Program-made: the position numbers and the translations under genes | Notes under the pieces: generated by a model | Told to the model about the DNA's origin: nothing | The model's input: the letters and a program-made list of their open reading frames with translations, nothing else | Databases searched by the model: none | In this document: piece after piece, positions 1-11,789 of the stretch | How positions within the stretch are numbered: position 1 is the stretch's first letter | Layout of the letters: each line of letters begins with the position of its first letter | DNA from: Shinisaurus crocodilurus | Taxonomy: Eukaryota > Chordata > Lepidosauria > Squamata > Shinisauridae | Reading direction: 5' to 3' | DNA: 64,000 nt | Assembly (NCBI GenBank): GCA_021292165.1 | Contig: CM037878.1 | Coordinates: 868,001-932,000 of the forward strand

Positions 1-868
1 TAAACTGTGGGGGCTTCCAGATGAGGCTTTTATCCCGCCATCATTCTGCCTCGCCTGTGGGGTTTTATGGGCGTCCAGATGGCACTGTCTTCCGGCTGTA
101 GCCCTCCTGTGCTTCCCCACCGCCTCTGTCTTTTTTCTTACTGTGGAGAATCCATTAAGGAGAACAAGACAGAAGAGCTGCACGTAGCCCCCGCCACCTG
201 GGTGCCCCCATAGAAGGTGTCACTTTTGTCTGGATCCCCCATAGAATTCTGTGAAGGGAGCGGGGTGATGGTGTGATGAAAGCCTCGACCGACCGGGGAG
301 CACCGGGAGTCTCTGTGCAGGGGCAAGCAATGGCTGGGGAGATGTTTCCCCGCATCGCAAACGACTCTGGCGCTGTCGAGGCCTGTCCCCCCCCCCCCGA
401 GGCCTGGCCTCCACACTGCCTGCTTCCCTCAGGCAGAATTAACCAACCCTCTCTGGCGCTGATGTAATGGCCTGGCCAAATCCTGCTCCGTGTGCAAGTG
501 CTCGTGCACATCCGGATGAGCTTTGCTGGCTCAGGGCCACGAACAAAGCAGCGCACTCTCCCACACTCCTGCCCGGCTAATTTTAGTAGCTGTTCTCACG
601 CACCATGCAGCTGAGCAGGGAACCGAATCTCAGGCAGTGCCTTGAAGCCAGGGCTGCTGGGGCAGGCCGAAGGTGGGCGGCGGGTGTGTGTGCGATGGCC
701 AGCGGTGCCTCCAGCGGAAGTTGGAGCATGAAGCTCTGTGGAGAGGGGGAGTCAGGACAGCAGGGGTGCAAGGGCGGGCGGGCCGGCCGGCCTGGCGGGC
801 GCCCAAGGGACCCAGAACTCTCTCTTCAGGCGGAAGGAAGGACAACAAGGCTGAAAGGGGCTTGTTTT

Positions 869-909
<41 letters not shown>

Positions 910-1975
910 GTCTGTACATGGCGTTTTCATAAGCAAAAAAGGCATCTCTCTGCCCCGAGGAGCTTGCAGTCCAGATTTCAGCAGTGGAGAGGCATCCAAG
1001 AGTTGTGGAAGCCAAGGGAGAGGCAAAAGGCGGGGGCGTGGTGGGCAAAACAAGGGCGAGCCCAGTTGCGGCAGGGCTGCTGTCCCCTTGGGGTACGCCA
1101 GAAGAGGCAGGCGAGGTAGCATTGCTTGGGATCGGTTGGCAGCGTTCAGCACAGGCCTAATGCGTGAGCTTGCCTATGTTGGGAGAGTTTGGCCAGGGCG
1201 CGCTCACCGAATAGATCCCCCGCCGCCCCCGCCTTTGGTCTCTAGAGGGGGAGGAGGGAGTGGTGACTGGCCACACCAGCTTGAGGGTCACTGCTGGCCC
1301 CTCTCCCAGCACACACACTGGAGGGGCTTCTGCGGTGGATTGCCTTGCCTCCTTCGCAGAATTTCATGTGGAGTCCCGATGACTAGAGCCTTGTGAATCC
1401 CGATCCTGTCTCTCGTGGTATTTTTGCTTATGGCGTGGTGTCCTCCCACTGGCATGCAGACTATTTCCCCAGGAAGATGCCATGAATAGGACGGGATCAC
1501 CAGAAAACGGGAGCTCTTATTGTTTGAAGGGGGTGAATTCCATGACTGGAAGGAGCCCATGAAAAAGCTGTCTGTGGGGCAGAGCTCTTGGCAGCCGAGA
1601 CTGGCTGAAGTGTGTGGGGGCGGGCGGGCGGGCGGGGGGGGGCTACGGGAGACTCTCTTGCATTGTCTGCCCCAAAGCCATCACAGGCCAGACATCAGTG
1701 CCGTGTGAAGCAGGTTGTATTCCATGTTGCAGGCCAAATGGGTTGTCTTTGGAAAACTCGGACTCTGCTCATTCCAAAGAATACATCCAGCCCGATTATC
1801 TACCCAGGAAACAGATGCGCCGCTGTGCTCAGAGTTAACTGCACTGAGACTTCAGCTCCCTCGACAAACTACTGCTCTGATGTTGCTTGTGGCGGTATCG
1901 TTGGCGGTGGCATGAATGAGTGAGGGATGCAGAAGCTGCCGCCAGCTGGTCTTGTTCAGGCTGTCCAGGATGTGC
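1..1975. other. non-coding stretch, no gene recognised
   Basis: I see no credible exon here. The open frames on both strands are short, of low complexity and lack family motifs. A (TG)n microsatellite lies at about 871-907. The first 240 bases vaguely resemble 27130-27330 (shared phrases around 'cttccaga', 'tttttcttactg' and 'gccatca.tctgcctc'), which suggests an old unclassified dispersed repeat. Short G- or C-rich runs (for example 1619-1640) make spurious open frames. Confidence 0.5.
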
Positions 1976-2045
1976 GTTAATTATAAATTTATTTATTTAT
2001 TATATTTATCAATCGCCCATCTGGCCGGTCACCCGGCCACCCTGT
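1976..2045 (-). mobile_element. L2-type LINE 3' tail, short fragment
   Basis: A (TTTA)n-like stretch is followed by 'atcgcccatctggccgg', the inverted form of the tail seen in full at 16268-16487 and 25453-26196. Only the last ~70 bases are present, consistent with severe 5' truncation on insertion. No coding part remains. Confidence 0.7.
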
Positions 2046-2364
2046 AATTGTATAAACTCCTGTAATTGCAGCTACTTTTTGTGGGAGGGACACTTTGAAG
2101 AAGGGATGAGGTTGGCTCATTGCTTTCCGCCAGTCCTCCGGCCGAGGTCACCAACGTCCCCTCCCTGCTCACTGACCACACCACACACGCACCTCTCTCC
2201 CTTCCGCACGCACCGTGTTGGGAGGAGGGTGAGGAATGGGGTGAGGGGGGCAGGATGCCTCTTCATTAGCAACTGAGTGACCAGCTGGCACAGTAGGTGT
2301 GTGTGTGTGTGTGTGTGTGTGAATTTACCCGGAAGGATCCTGGTTGCTGCTTCACCTTCTAAAC

Positions 2365-2499
2365 CAGTGTTCTCCAACCTTGGGTCCCCAGATGTTTTTG
2401 GCCTACAACACCCAGCATGCCCCAGCCAGCTATGCTGGCTGGGGCACGCTGGGAGTTGTAGGCCAAAAACATCTGGGGACCCAAGGTTGGAGAACACTG
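2365..2499. mobile_element. hAT-like foldback MITE, 135 bp
   Basis: The element is a near-perfect hairpin: it opens with CAGTGTTCTCCAACCTTGG and closes with the exact inverse, and its two halves mirror each other around 'cagctatgctgg'. Identical or shortened copies lie at 27042, 28265, 30890, 37401 and 43221. The CAGTG/CACTG ends and the 8-bp duplications of sister copies indicate the hAT superfamily. The flanks of this copy (TTCTAAAC / TTAAACAC) do not give a clean duplication. It has no coding capacity and would depend on a hAT transposase supplied elsewhere. Confidence 0.8.
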
Positions 2500-3316
2500 T
2501 TAAACACTAATTTGGAAGATGGAAATATCCAAAGTCCTGTGGCCAAGCCCTGCTTTTGGAACTGCCAGTTGCTGGTCCCCACAAGCTTCCTCAGAAGACC
2601 ATTCCTTGCCCAAGTGGCTAAACTCCAGTAGGCATTTCTTTCCAGGAGGCAGATCCAAGGCTAATGAAGGGCGCTCACTGGCTTCCTCTCCTTCCTGTCT
2701 GTAATTTGCACGATTAAAGGACACCCCTTGGTAATGAGTTCTTTGAAAGCGACTCTTGTTGGAAAGAGCACTGAGCTTTCTGCTTTGTCAAACATTAGCC
2801 TTGCAACAGGACAAAGAACAGATTTGCACTGGAAAATGTTTATCCCACCCTAACTATCTCCAGATGTTGTTGCTGGAGTTCCAGATATGCCAAGCACACT
2901 TGGCAGGGTTCTTTACTGAATTACAATTCTGTGTGTGTGTGTGTGTGTGTGCGCGCGCGCGCACGCACGCACGCACACACGCACACACACGCACGCACGC
3001 ATATCCACATACAAAGAGAATGGAGGTGAAAATGGGATTCTGACTTTGCCCCAGTGGGTGAGACAGTGTTACCAGAGTTGACTTAAGGCTACTTAAAAGT
3101 TCAATATGTTTGAAAAATATATTTTAAAACTTAAGCAGGAAAACAAAGAATGGTCTTTAACTTGTTAAACAAATGAAAACATGCCTCACAAAAAGTCTTA
3201 AGATATGAATGTTTTATAGAGAAGAGTAGATGCAAAAGAACATCACATGCAGAAATAAGATGTGAAATATCCAATGATTACAGAGAAAATGCATTTATAC
3301 CTATGAACTAGGTATA

Positions 3317-4823
3317 AATATCTAGTTTAAATCTCCAGGGCCTGACGAGCTGCATCCTAGAGTAATAAAGGAACTGGCAGAAGAACTCTCAGAACCACTG
3401 TCTATTATCTTTGAGAAATCATGGAGGACAGGTGAAGTGCCAGATGACTGGAGGAGGGCAAATGTTGTTCCCATCTTCAAAAAGGGCAAGAAAGAGGAAC
3501 CTGGGAACTATAGGCCAGTCAGTCTGACATCAATCCCTGGGAAAATTTTGGAGCAGATTATAAAGAAGTCAGTCTGCAAGCACCTTGAAAACAATGCAGT
3601 GATTACTTGAAGCCAGCATGGATTTGTCAAGAACAAATCCTGCCAGACTAATCTGATCTCATTTTTTGATCGGGTAACCTCCCTGGTGGACCGTGGGAAT
3701 GCTGTGGACATAATATATCTGGACTTCAGCAAAACTTTCGGCAAAGTGCCTCATGATATCCTGATTAGCAAGCTAGCTAAAAGTGGGCTAGATGGAACAA
3801 CTATCAGGTGGATCCACAATTGGCTACAGAATCGGACTCAAAGAGTGCTTATCAATGGTTCCTTCTCAAACTGGGGAGAGGTAACGAGCGGGGTACCACA
3901 GGGCTCGGTCCCGGGCCCAGTGCTCTTCAACATTTTTATTAATGACTTGGATAAGGAGGTGCAGGGAATGCTTATCAAATTTGCAGATGACACAAAGTTG
4001 GGTGGAACAGCTAATACTCTGGAAGACAGAAACAAAATTCAAAGTGACCTCGATAGGCTGGAGCGCTGGGCCGAAAACAACAGAATGAAATTTAATAGGG
4101 ATAAATGCCAAGTGCTGCACTTAGGGAGAGGAAACCAAATGCAGAGTTACAGAATGGGGGACACTTGGCTCAACAATACTACAAGTGAGAAGGATCTTGG
4201 AATTGTGGTAGATCACAAACTGAATATGAGCCAGCAATGCGATGTGGCTGAAAAGAAGGCAAATGCTATTTTGGGCTGCATTAATAGAAGTATAGCGTCC
4301 AAATCACATGAAGTGATAATTCCCCTCTACTCAGCACTGGTTAGGCCTCATTTTGAGTAGTGTGTCCAGTTCTGGGCACCACACTTTAAGAAGGACATAG
4401 ACAAACTGGAGAGGGTTCAGAGGAGGGCAACAAGGATGATAAAGGGACTGGAAACAAGGCCCTATGAGGAGAGACTGAAAGAACTGGGCATGTTTAGCCT
4501 TCAGAAGAGGAGACTGAGGGGAGATATGATCGCACTCTTCCAGTATTTGAAGGGATGTCACACAGAGGAGGGCAAAGATCTCTTCTCGTTCATCCCAGAT
4601 TGCAGGACACGGAATAATGGGCTCAAGTTACAGGAACCTAGATTCCACCTAAACATCAGGAAAAATTTCTTGACTGTTAGAGCAATAAGACAATGGAACC
4701 AATCACCTAGGGAGGTGGTGGGCTCTCCCACTCTGGAGGCATTCAAGGTGCAGCTGGACAGACATCTGTCAGGGATGCCTGGATTTCTGCATTGAGCAGG
4801 GGGTTGGACTCGATGGCCTTGTA
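3317..4823 (+). mobile_element. CR1 LINE, 5'-truncated, reverse transcriptase relic
   Basis: One reading frame runs through most of the CR1 reverse transcriptase. In order it shows a 'PGPDELHPRV'-type start, 'GNYRPVSLTSIPGK', 'YLDFSKTFGKVPH', '[20 protein letters not shown]', the catalytic 'FADD' at about 3982-3993, and the C-terminal region 'KDLGIVVDHKLNMS' through '[14 protein letters not shown]'. Stops interrupt this frame at 3608-3610 (TGA) and 4358-4360 (TAG), so it is dead. The 3' end stops at 'gatggccttgta', without the terminal (ATTCTATG)n repeat kept by the copy at 23611. Only the ORF2 3' part remains; no endonuclease is visible. Confidence 0.93.
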
Positions 4824-4954
4824 ATTGACATTCCTCAATTTTCTGCTTTTTGATTGGCCTTTTTCCTTAGTTGCCAACTGGAAAATTCAGTTCTGGATCA
4901 GTGAATGATATGTTGGGTGGTAGAAACCTGCAGGAACAATTCCTCATTGGTTAG

Positions 4955-5110
4955 ATTTGCACATCACGACAACCCATCATGGTGATTTGCCACATTGGGT
5001 TGGTTTTTCTGCAAAGCACCTACAATGAGCCCGACAGACAATTGAGCTCATCGTGGGTGCTCCTTCCCCCGGGTCCTCCAGCTGATAGCCCGGAGGACAC
5101 TGCAGGAGGA
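4955..5110. mobile_element. palindrome-rich DNA element, 'cacgacaacccatcatggtg' family
   Basis: The phrase 'gcacatcacgacaacccatcatggtg' is followed by 'atgagcccgacagacaattgagctcatcgtggg'. The same two-part structure occurs at 17795-18015 ('cgtccgcacgtcacg', then 'gtgcccgacagacaattgggctcaccgtgggtcg') and in expanded form at 19460-20930. The inverted phrases such as gagctcat/atgagc suggest a non-autonomous DNA transposon. I cannot place it in a superfamily or fix its ends. Confidence 0.5.
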
Positions 5111-6479
5111 ACGAGTCCCCTTTCTTTCTGCAAGTACGTCTTTGGGCTGTTAGTACAAGGAGGCCTCTGTCTGGAAGCGGCGTTAATACCTGTGGCTGTG
5201 GGAACATGTCATGGTGCCCGGAAGCCATTCACGGGGAGCCAGCTGGACCCTAGTTTGTTCCCCAGTGACACACCCTTCCTGTTTAAGGGGTGGGTGGCCG
5301 CAGCAGGCCGGTTCCAGAAGCTGTTACAGAGTCTCTGACGCATCATTACAATGGAAAAGGTGAGATCTCCATAACCATTCGCATCCTGCAGCGACTGAGC
5401 ACCCTGTGAAGTCCTTTATTCATCCTGTTGACTCTGTTCTGCTCTGTTGAGTCCCAGGAGAAGAAATGTGTGACCTCCATCCTCCCCTGCGCCTGGATTC
5501 CTCTGGGCCTGGGGTGGAGTTCAAAGAGGCCCTGCTCAGCCGGGACCAGAGGGCGACTGGAAGATGAGGGGCTCAGCCATTCCCTTTCACCTCAGGACAC
5601 CTGTGGATGTCCTGGCGGAGGCCATGTTCCACCGAGGCTGGCTTGGCCATGGCTTCTGCTGGGATGACAGCCCCCCGAGTTGCTTCAGCCCCACTTTTGC
5701 CTCCATGTTTGCCCTCTCCAAAACCATCATTGGAACCCCTTTGCTTGTGTAAACAAGTTCCAATGCTGCCAACACTCAGGGGGCGGGGAGATGTCCCCAC
5801 TCTCAGATATTCAGGGTCTTCTCGAAGAAAATTGTGTTGGGGTGGCCCTCCTCCTCCTCCTCCTCCTCCTCCTCTGGATGGGACAATAAGGCGGGGCTCC
5901 AAGCAGGCGGGGCTCAGCCATTTGCCGAGAGGGTGCAGGCGTGGGCTGCGGCTTTGTGTTCCCTTCTCTCAGCCTTGTGGAGCCTCCGGGAAGAAGCGTC
6001 CCTGCCTGGATATCCCCCTCTCAGTGGAGTGGGAGGGGGGCATTTGGGCCAGCAGGTAGTTCCCCCGCTCCCCTCTGGCCTTGCTGCCCTCCACGTGGCC
6101 AGAGACAGATCATCCCAGGGAGTGCGGGCGGGGGGGGGGGGGAGGGGGTTCTCTCCTCATTCAAGGGGAACATGAGGAGGAAGCTAGAATGAGTGAACTG
6201 CAGCAAATTCTGTTGCCAAACAATAACACATGGCCTGAGATGTGGATTCTCCCACAGAGAGCCTCCTGGAAAGGAAGCAGCTGAGATAAACATACGGTAA
6301 TCCATCTCCAGGCCAGGAGGAAGCCTGGGGGAAATCCAAGGTTGGCTAGCAAGCCAAGCGGTGGATGTTTAACACTCTTCCCTTGCACTGGATGGACGAT
6401 CCATTTCAATCAGCATTTAGACCTGATTTTGGCTCTGGAACTGCTTCCCTCACCCTATGGGGCAACCTATTCAGGAGAG
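5111..6479. other. non-coding stretch, no gene recognised
   Basis: No exon-like frame or recognisable element was found. A (TCC)n run lies at about 5847-5876 and a poly-G run at about 6130-6142. Overlapping open frames here arise from these simple runs and disagree with one another. Confidence 0.45.
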
Positions 6480-7130
6480 AGACAGGGTGAGTGCAACCCT
6501 GGTGATTCTCCTGGGCCTCTTGGTAACTTTCAAGACCATCAACCTGTTGGTGTTGAAACAAAATTGTAGTCTGTGTGCCAGCCTGTACAGATGCAGCCCG
6601 TTGGCCTTCCACACACAGCAAGCAGAGTATTTCTCCAAACCACGCAGCAGTGTTCAGCTCACCCAGTTGCAGATTAATCCAGGACTCGGGAACCACTCTG
6701 TGGACACCAGCAGGCCTATTCTACCTGTTTATTTACTTATTCAAAGTTATCACTACAGAGTATGCATTCCATATACACAGTCCATGTGCAGAGTACAAAA
6801 GCAAAGCAAGCAAAAGTCCAGCAAGCTTTATACATCCAGAAATGATAAGTCCAGTAGAGAGAAGAAGAAGAAGAACAACTTCAGACTGAGATGAACAGTA
6901 CCTATAACACGGCTGCTGGCTGACCAGCACACACACGTCACCAGCAAGAGATCACATGACATGACATACTGGTTCTCACACTCCCTGAGAACTACCAAGA
7001 ATAGCCTAGGAAAAACACAGCAAACACTGTGAAGCCTAGACATAAACAATGCCTAGCAATGCCTGATAGCAGCCCACCTGTACTGTAAATAAAAACTCAT
7101 AGCATGTTGTTGATACTCCAACACAACTGT
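6480..7130 (+). mobile_element. putative LTR, same family as 58500-59353
   Basis: The segment 'acctgtttatttacttattcaaag...tacagagtatgcattccat...tccatgtgcagagta' recurs at 58700-58780 with the same order of words. The copy here has an AATAAA at about 7087 and ends '...gttgatactccaacaca', comparable with 'gtgatacatatcacaaca' in the other copy. A polyadenylation signal some 40 bases before a CA-ending boundary fits R-U5 of a retroviral or gypsy-type LTR. The 5' limit is uncertain and no target-site duplication was found. Confidence 0.45.
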
Positions 7131-7214
7131 GGTTTCCTTCTGGAAAGGTTGCCCAAGTTGCAAGTGGGCAGGATGGCTTTGGCGTGGTTCTGTTTGTACT
7201 CAAAAAAAGGAAGA

Positions 7215-7316
7215 GAGAACTGTGTTCTCAGGATGCAAAATCTTTATTGAATAGTTAAGCTTAACGATGGGCTGAACTATTCAATAAAGATTTTGCATCC
7301 TGAGAACACAGTTCTC
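7215..7316. repeat. perfect 42-bp inverted repeat with 18-bp loop
   Basis: Arms 7215-7256 and 7275-7316 are exact reverse complements, separated by 18 bases. Each arm contains an AATAAAGATTTTGCATCC-like word with a polyadenylation signal pointing away from the centre on the right arm and on the opposite strand in the left arm. The flanks share 'ctgtttgtactc' in direct orientation (about 7190 and 7363). It looks like two head-to-head copies of an LTR end or a foldback element. No coding sequence is present. Confidence 0.75.
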
Positions 7317-7429
7317 CCTTTTTTCGTTGTCACTGGATGCTCATCTCCTCCTGTTTTTGCCTCTGTTTGTACTCGGACAACCATTTTTAGAAGGCACTGC
7401 TCAGGGATTCCTGCGGGAACCCTTGGTAG

Positions 7430-7660
7430 TATTTACGCTTTGGGGTCCCACAAGGTTCCATCTTGTCCCCTGTGCTGCTTAACGTCTACATGAAACCACT
7501 GACTGAGGCCAGCCGGAGATTTAAGAGCGCAGCGCCACCAGTCTGGTGATGGCATGCAGCGCCATCTCTCCTTTTCATCAGAACTTTCTGAATCAGTGCC
7601 TAGCCACAGTAATGGACTGGATGAGGGCCACAGACTGGACAGAGGTACTTTGGGTGGGTG
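7430..7660 (+). mobile_element. L2-type LINE reverse transcriptase fragment
   Basis: Translation of 7441-7503 gives FGVPQGSILSPVLLNVYMKPL, the RT motif typical of L2 elements, where CR1 has [20 protein letters not shown]. About 100 bases on, in a shifted frame, NQCLATVMDWMRA and TEVLWVG match the L2 region after the catalytic aspartates. The catalytic segment itself is deleted or scrambled. It is a decayed fragment. Confidence 0.75.
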
Positions 7661-7696
7661 GGCGGGCAGGCGGGCGGTGCATCTGTCTGGGACAGC

Positions 7697-7870
7697 GGTA
7701 CTCAACCTGTTCTGGAGGGGGTTGCACTCCCCCTATAGCAGCCGCCTCCCCCAACCTGGTTCCCCCTAGATGTTTTGGGCTACAACTCCCACCATCCCCA
7801 CCCAGCCTGTTCAATAGCCATTTTGTTAGGGGTGATGGGAACTGTAGTCCCACACCTCTGGAAAGCACAA
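7697..7870. mobile_element. hAT-like MITE, 'actacaactcccatcat' family, decayed
   Basis: The sequence contains 'ccccctagatgttttgggctacaactcccaccatcccc' and, inverted further on, 'gatgggaactgtagtcccacacctctgg'. This is a divergent relative of the foldback MITEs at 10122 and 48976. The outer ends are worn, so boundaries are approximate and no duplication was found. Confidence 0.5.
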
Positions 7871-8644
7871 GGTTTGGGGAGGCTGTGCTGAAGGATCAGT
7901 TGTTTTATTATGCCGCTTTTTGGCTTGATGTATATGGATTTTTTTTATTTTATTTGTGCTTTATTGTACTTTGGCCTGAGAGCTATTTACCATAAGGTGA
8001 CTAATACAGAAATAGATAACAGGAGAAACCAGCCAAGCATGCCAGATTAGTGGTCTGGTGTGCTCCCACCCTGCAGGATTAGACCCCTCCTGGGACTTGT
8101 GAAACCAGGAATGGCTGATCCCAGCAGGTCACTAAGAGCGTCCAACTCATTTTTCGAGAGTTCAGGCATTCAGTTTGCACACCACTGATTTGCAGCATCT
8201 CCTCTGAAAATACCTGGGAACTGGCACAGGATGCACCGTCAGCTTGTAGCCACTGCTCCTGCTGATACGCCTGACAGTCACACAAACAGGCCTGTGGGCT
8301 GACGGGCAGCTCAGTTCCTGTCTCTCTGTCATGGATCTGTTAGAAAAGGTTGGTGACATAGTCCTTAATGTGCTCAAAAGGATTACTGAAGAAAGTGAAT
8401 ATTTTGCACCCACAAAGAAGCAAAAGTTGTCTTGGAGCTGCCAGCCACAGGCAATTAAGCATGTTGCATAAAAGGAATCCAGAGAATTCAATAAATAATA
8501 AGGCAATTGGTACCCAAAGGAAGATACAGTGTGAGTTCACAATGAGCTTTAGTTAACTGTTACCAAAATGTAATTGGCAAAGCAGTTTGGATAATATCCA
8601 AAGAGAAAATGCTGAATTATAGCTCATCACTAAAGAGGAAAAGA

Positions 8645-8985
8645 ACATAAGAAAAGCCATGCTGGATCAGACCAAGGGTCCTAGTCCATCATTCTGCTCA
8701 CACAGTGGCCAACCAGCTGCCCACGGGAAACTCACAAGCAGGACCTGAGTGCAACAGCGCCTTCCTGCCCATGTTCCCCAGCAACTGGTGTACATAGGCA
8801 TACTGCCTCTGATACTGGAGGAAGCATATAGCCAGTCAGGACTAGTAGCCATTGATAGCCTTCTCCTCCTCCATGAATTTGTCTAATACCCTTTTAAAGC
8901 TGTCCAAATTGGTGGCTATCGCTACATCCTGTGGAAGTGAGTTCCATAGTTTAACTATGCATTGTGAAAAGAGTTCTGGGAGAGA
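8645..8985 (-). mobile_element. CR1-clade LINE 3' end, same family as 11790-17505
   Basis: Read on the minus strand this gives 'gccaccaatttggacagctttaaaagg', 'ttcatggaggaggagaaggctatcaatggct' and the end '...ttggtctgatccagcatggcttttcttatgttctt'. All match the 3' part of the nested LINE at about 17227-17505. It is 5'-truncated. A third copy is at 32173-32345 on the minus strand and a fourth at 40800-41095 on the plus strand. Confidence 0.85.
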
Positions 8986-8989
8986 TGAA

Positions 8990-10110
8990 GAGACATCAAA
9001 CTATATTATTTAAGTTCAAAGTGTACTTAAAGTTTTTGCTTATCAATTAAGGAGCAAAAAATATTGCATAAGGTATAAACATTAAAAAGTTTGGTATATA
9101 TAGATGTCTAGGAACATTTATGCACTTAGGTTTACCGTAATTAGTAACGTTTGAGTAAGAAATTGCTTTGTCAAAGGCATATATCAAGATTAACTGTATC
9201 TAACTAGAAATATGTATGTAGTGTGTGTGTTTGTGTGTGAATTATGTAGGATTATTTTAGAAGTCTAGATTGTGAGCCCATATTTATGTAATAGCCATTC
9301 ATATTGACAATGAGGAAATGGTATTAATATGGCCTGATTTGGGGGTCAGGCAGCTTCTTTGATATTGAAGCTCCTTGCCTGTGATCCTGGTAGAAAACTC
9401 TATAAAGAAGTCTTGGTAAGCAAAATGGGATCAGCACTGCTCTCTTTCGTAACAATGAGAAATGCTTGGGGAAATTTAACTTTAGTTGCTTTTAAATACT
9501 TTAGTGCTTGTATTTTATTTGGAAAGTTATATTTGTAACAATAAAAGAAAGAAATGGATTCAAGGACTCCTATACTATGGTTACTGTTGGTACAAGACCT
9601 GGATTGCAACCCACCGAATTATCCTAGCTAGGGGTGCACTCACTGTGTTTAGAAGTTCCTTTTTCTGCTGCAGGGAGACGAACAGGCGGTGAAAGAGCAC
9701 ACGGGAGCCATGAGCAGATAGCTCAAATGATGTAAGTGTGTGACGTCTCCCCTGCCCCTTCCTTTTGCCGGTCTGGCTGCCTTGTCGTCCCAGTGTGATT
9801 TGGAGACTGCCCTGTGCGTGGCTCCTGGAGCGCCCCCGTGCCCCCCCCCGGATCTTCTGCTCCGTTCCTCTTCTAATGCCAGTGCGGGTGTGTGCATATG
9901 GCTGCGTGTAGACAGCCCTTTCACGGGTGGACTGGATGCCTGATGCTGGGTTTGGGGAGGGCGGGGGTGGGAAGAGAAGAAAGTCACTCCTGAGATCAGA
10001 ACGGCTGAGCAACACCAACACGGCCCATCTGCCTATGAACCCGGGTGAGAGCCTTGTGCTAGGGAGATGTGAACAGCCAACATGGCAGAAGACCGGAGAG
10101 CTGAAAGAAA
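8990..10110. other. non-coding, AT-rich then GC-rich, nothing recognised
   Basis: The stretch 9000-9600 is AT-rich without motifs, and 9600-10100 is of ordinary composition. The longest frame (minus strand, 9581-10228) runs partly into the MITE at 10122 and shows no domain. I see no splice-bounded exon. Confidence 0.4.
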
Positions 10111-10121
10111 ACCCAGTAGAA

Positions 10122-10256
10122 CAGCCGTCTCCAACTTGGTGCCCTCCAGATTTTTGAACTACAGCTCCCAGCATTCCTGACCACTGGCCACGCTGGCTGG
10201 GGCTGATGGGAGTTGAAGTCCAAAACATCTGGAGGGAACCAGGTTGAGGAAGGCCG
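10122..10256. mobile_element. hAT-like foldback MITE, second family
   Basis: It opens 'cagccgtctccaacttggtgccctccagat' and closes 'atctggagggaaccaggttgaggaaggc', with 'gctggctggggctgatgggagttg' in the middle. It is thus an imperfect hairpin of about 135 bases. It has the same design as the 2365 family but clearly different words. Flanking 8-mers (CAGTAGAA / CATTAGGC) match only partly, which fits an old insertion. Confidence 0.65.
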
Positions 10257-10744
10257 CATTAGGCTCAAATGGAGTGACTTTCTGTGTGTGGTAAAGATGC
10301 TTTTACTTGCATGGGATCCCTCTTCTGGGAAAAAGCCAGTGAGGGACGTGCAAAAGGGACAGGCGCGCACATGATGCTTCCCAAAGGGGCTCCTTCCTTT
10401 TGGACCACACCATCTCCCCGCCCCCATCCCCATCGCCTCTTGTAGTTTTCTTGCTCCAGAAAGGAGCTGCTCTGGCATATTTTTTTTTGCCAATGGACCA
10501 TCCCTATGATGCTCAAACTCTTGGCTTCATCTGCTGCTTGGAGCTTCCATTTTCCAGCCCATAAGCAGCAGAGCCAGGCTGGGTCAAAGGTGGGCCCATC
10601 CAGTCTAGCTAGCATCCTGTTTCTCACAGGGGCTGGCCAGGCCCCCGCTGGGAAGCCCAAAGGCATCGTCCCTCCCCCACTGCAAAGCACACAACCCCTG
10701 AAGAAGGCGGCTCCCTTGAGATGTTCTGGCTGACAGACCTTCCC

Positions 10745-10855
10745 TCCTTAATACACTTTTCTAATTGTTTTCTGAAGCCACTTAACCCAGTGGTGTTATC
10801 ACCACCATATCTTGCGGCAGCAAATTCCATATTGGAGAATGTGGCAAGAGCAGGA
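10745..10855 (-). mobile_element. CR1-clade LINE C-terminal fragment
   Basis: On the minus strand the translation reads MEFAAARYGGDNTTGLSGFRKQLEKCIKEG. This corresponds to the 'WNSLP..VVMATNLDGFKRG' region near the end of the nested LINE (compare 17215-17275). It is short, truncated at both ends and much diverged. Confidence 0.5.
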
Positions 10856-10859
10856 AGCC

Positions 10860-11789
10860 AGACTGGATTACATGACTACAAGTCCCTGCACTGGTGCTGA
10901 AAGATGAGCATGGAGCAAACAATGTGCAGGTCGCAGAGTTCTTATTGGCCTTTGTGCAACAAGCCTCCTGCTTCTTAAGAAAGAATGAAATGAAGAGGCG
11001 TTCCTGCTGCTTGTCCTCTCCAGCCAACACGTTCAGCTGCCCCACACCGCCACTCCTCTTTGCGCTGGTTGCCACGTCAGTTAGTATTGCACCAGCCACC
11101 TTTATTATAGCGCCAGCCTAATAATGAGGCCAGAATAGCCACAGCGAAGCTTGTGGCTTGCTTCTATTTTTGGTTCCAGCTCTTGTGATGAATAAGTCAC
11201 TGGGGGGTGGTGCTTAGGAAAGAAAAGGGAAGTTGGGGGATGTATTGTGAGATGTTTAAGGAATGTGACCCTGTACAACAGATTTGTTGTGAATCTGAAT
11301 ATGGCAGCTTTAAGAGAGTCTGTCTCCTTTCTTCCCAGCTGCCAAGACTAGATAGGAACGCATCCACCACAAGAGTCAGCTGGAACCCCCTGCTCTCGAG
11401 GACCAAAACCTGGCAGCCAGAAGAATCACGCTTGTTCTCATGGACTCTTGACATGCAGAGCAGTGTTGGCGGAGACCCTTGTCTGGCGCAGACACTCCAG
11501 GGAAGAGCAAGCGGGTCTTTGCTCCAGATCACTCACAGGAGGCAGGGATGGGCCAGCTGCCAATATTCAGGGTGAAAAGAGGGAATTTGGGTCAGATACT
11601 GCAGTTCTGTCACGGTTCAGTCCAGCCCTGAAAACTCCAGCGGCCAAGCTTATGAGTTGTGCCTGTTCAGTCTCTGCTGTCTGTTGATATTTTGGCCTTC
11701 TCTTATCAAATCATCATGATACTTTAACCCTTTCATGGTAAACCATCTTCACCAGAAGATGAAATGAAACTTTCTTGTGACTTCTTTTT
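10860..11789. other. non-coding stretch, nothing recognised
   Basis: No conserved coding frame was found. The open frames of 100-120 codons on both strands overlap one another and lack motifs. Confidence 0.4.

Noticed and set aside
871..907. CRISPR-like or regulatory repeat arrays
   Set aside because: All regular arrays here are microsatellites or transposon tails. No repeat-spacer pattern exists, and the genome is a vertebrate.
605..1396. 263-codon open frame including a Cys-Val repeat
   Set aside because: The Cys-Val run is the (TG)n microsatellite, and the remainder has no domain, splice sites or conservation signal.
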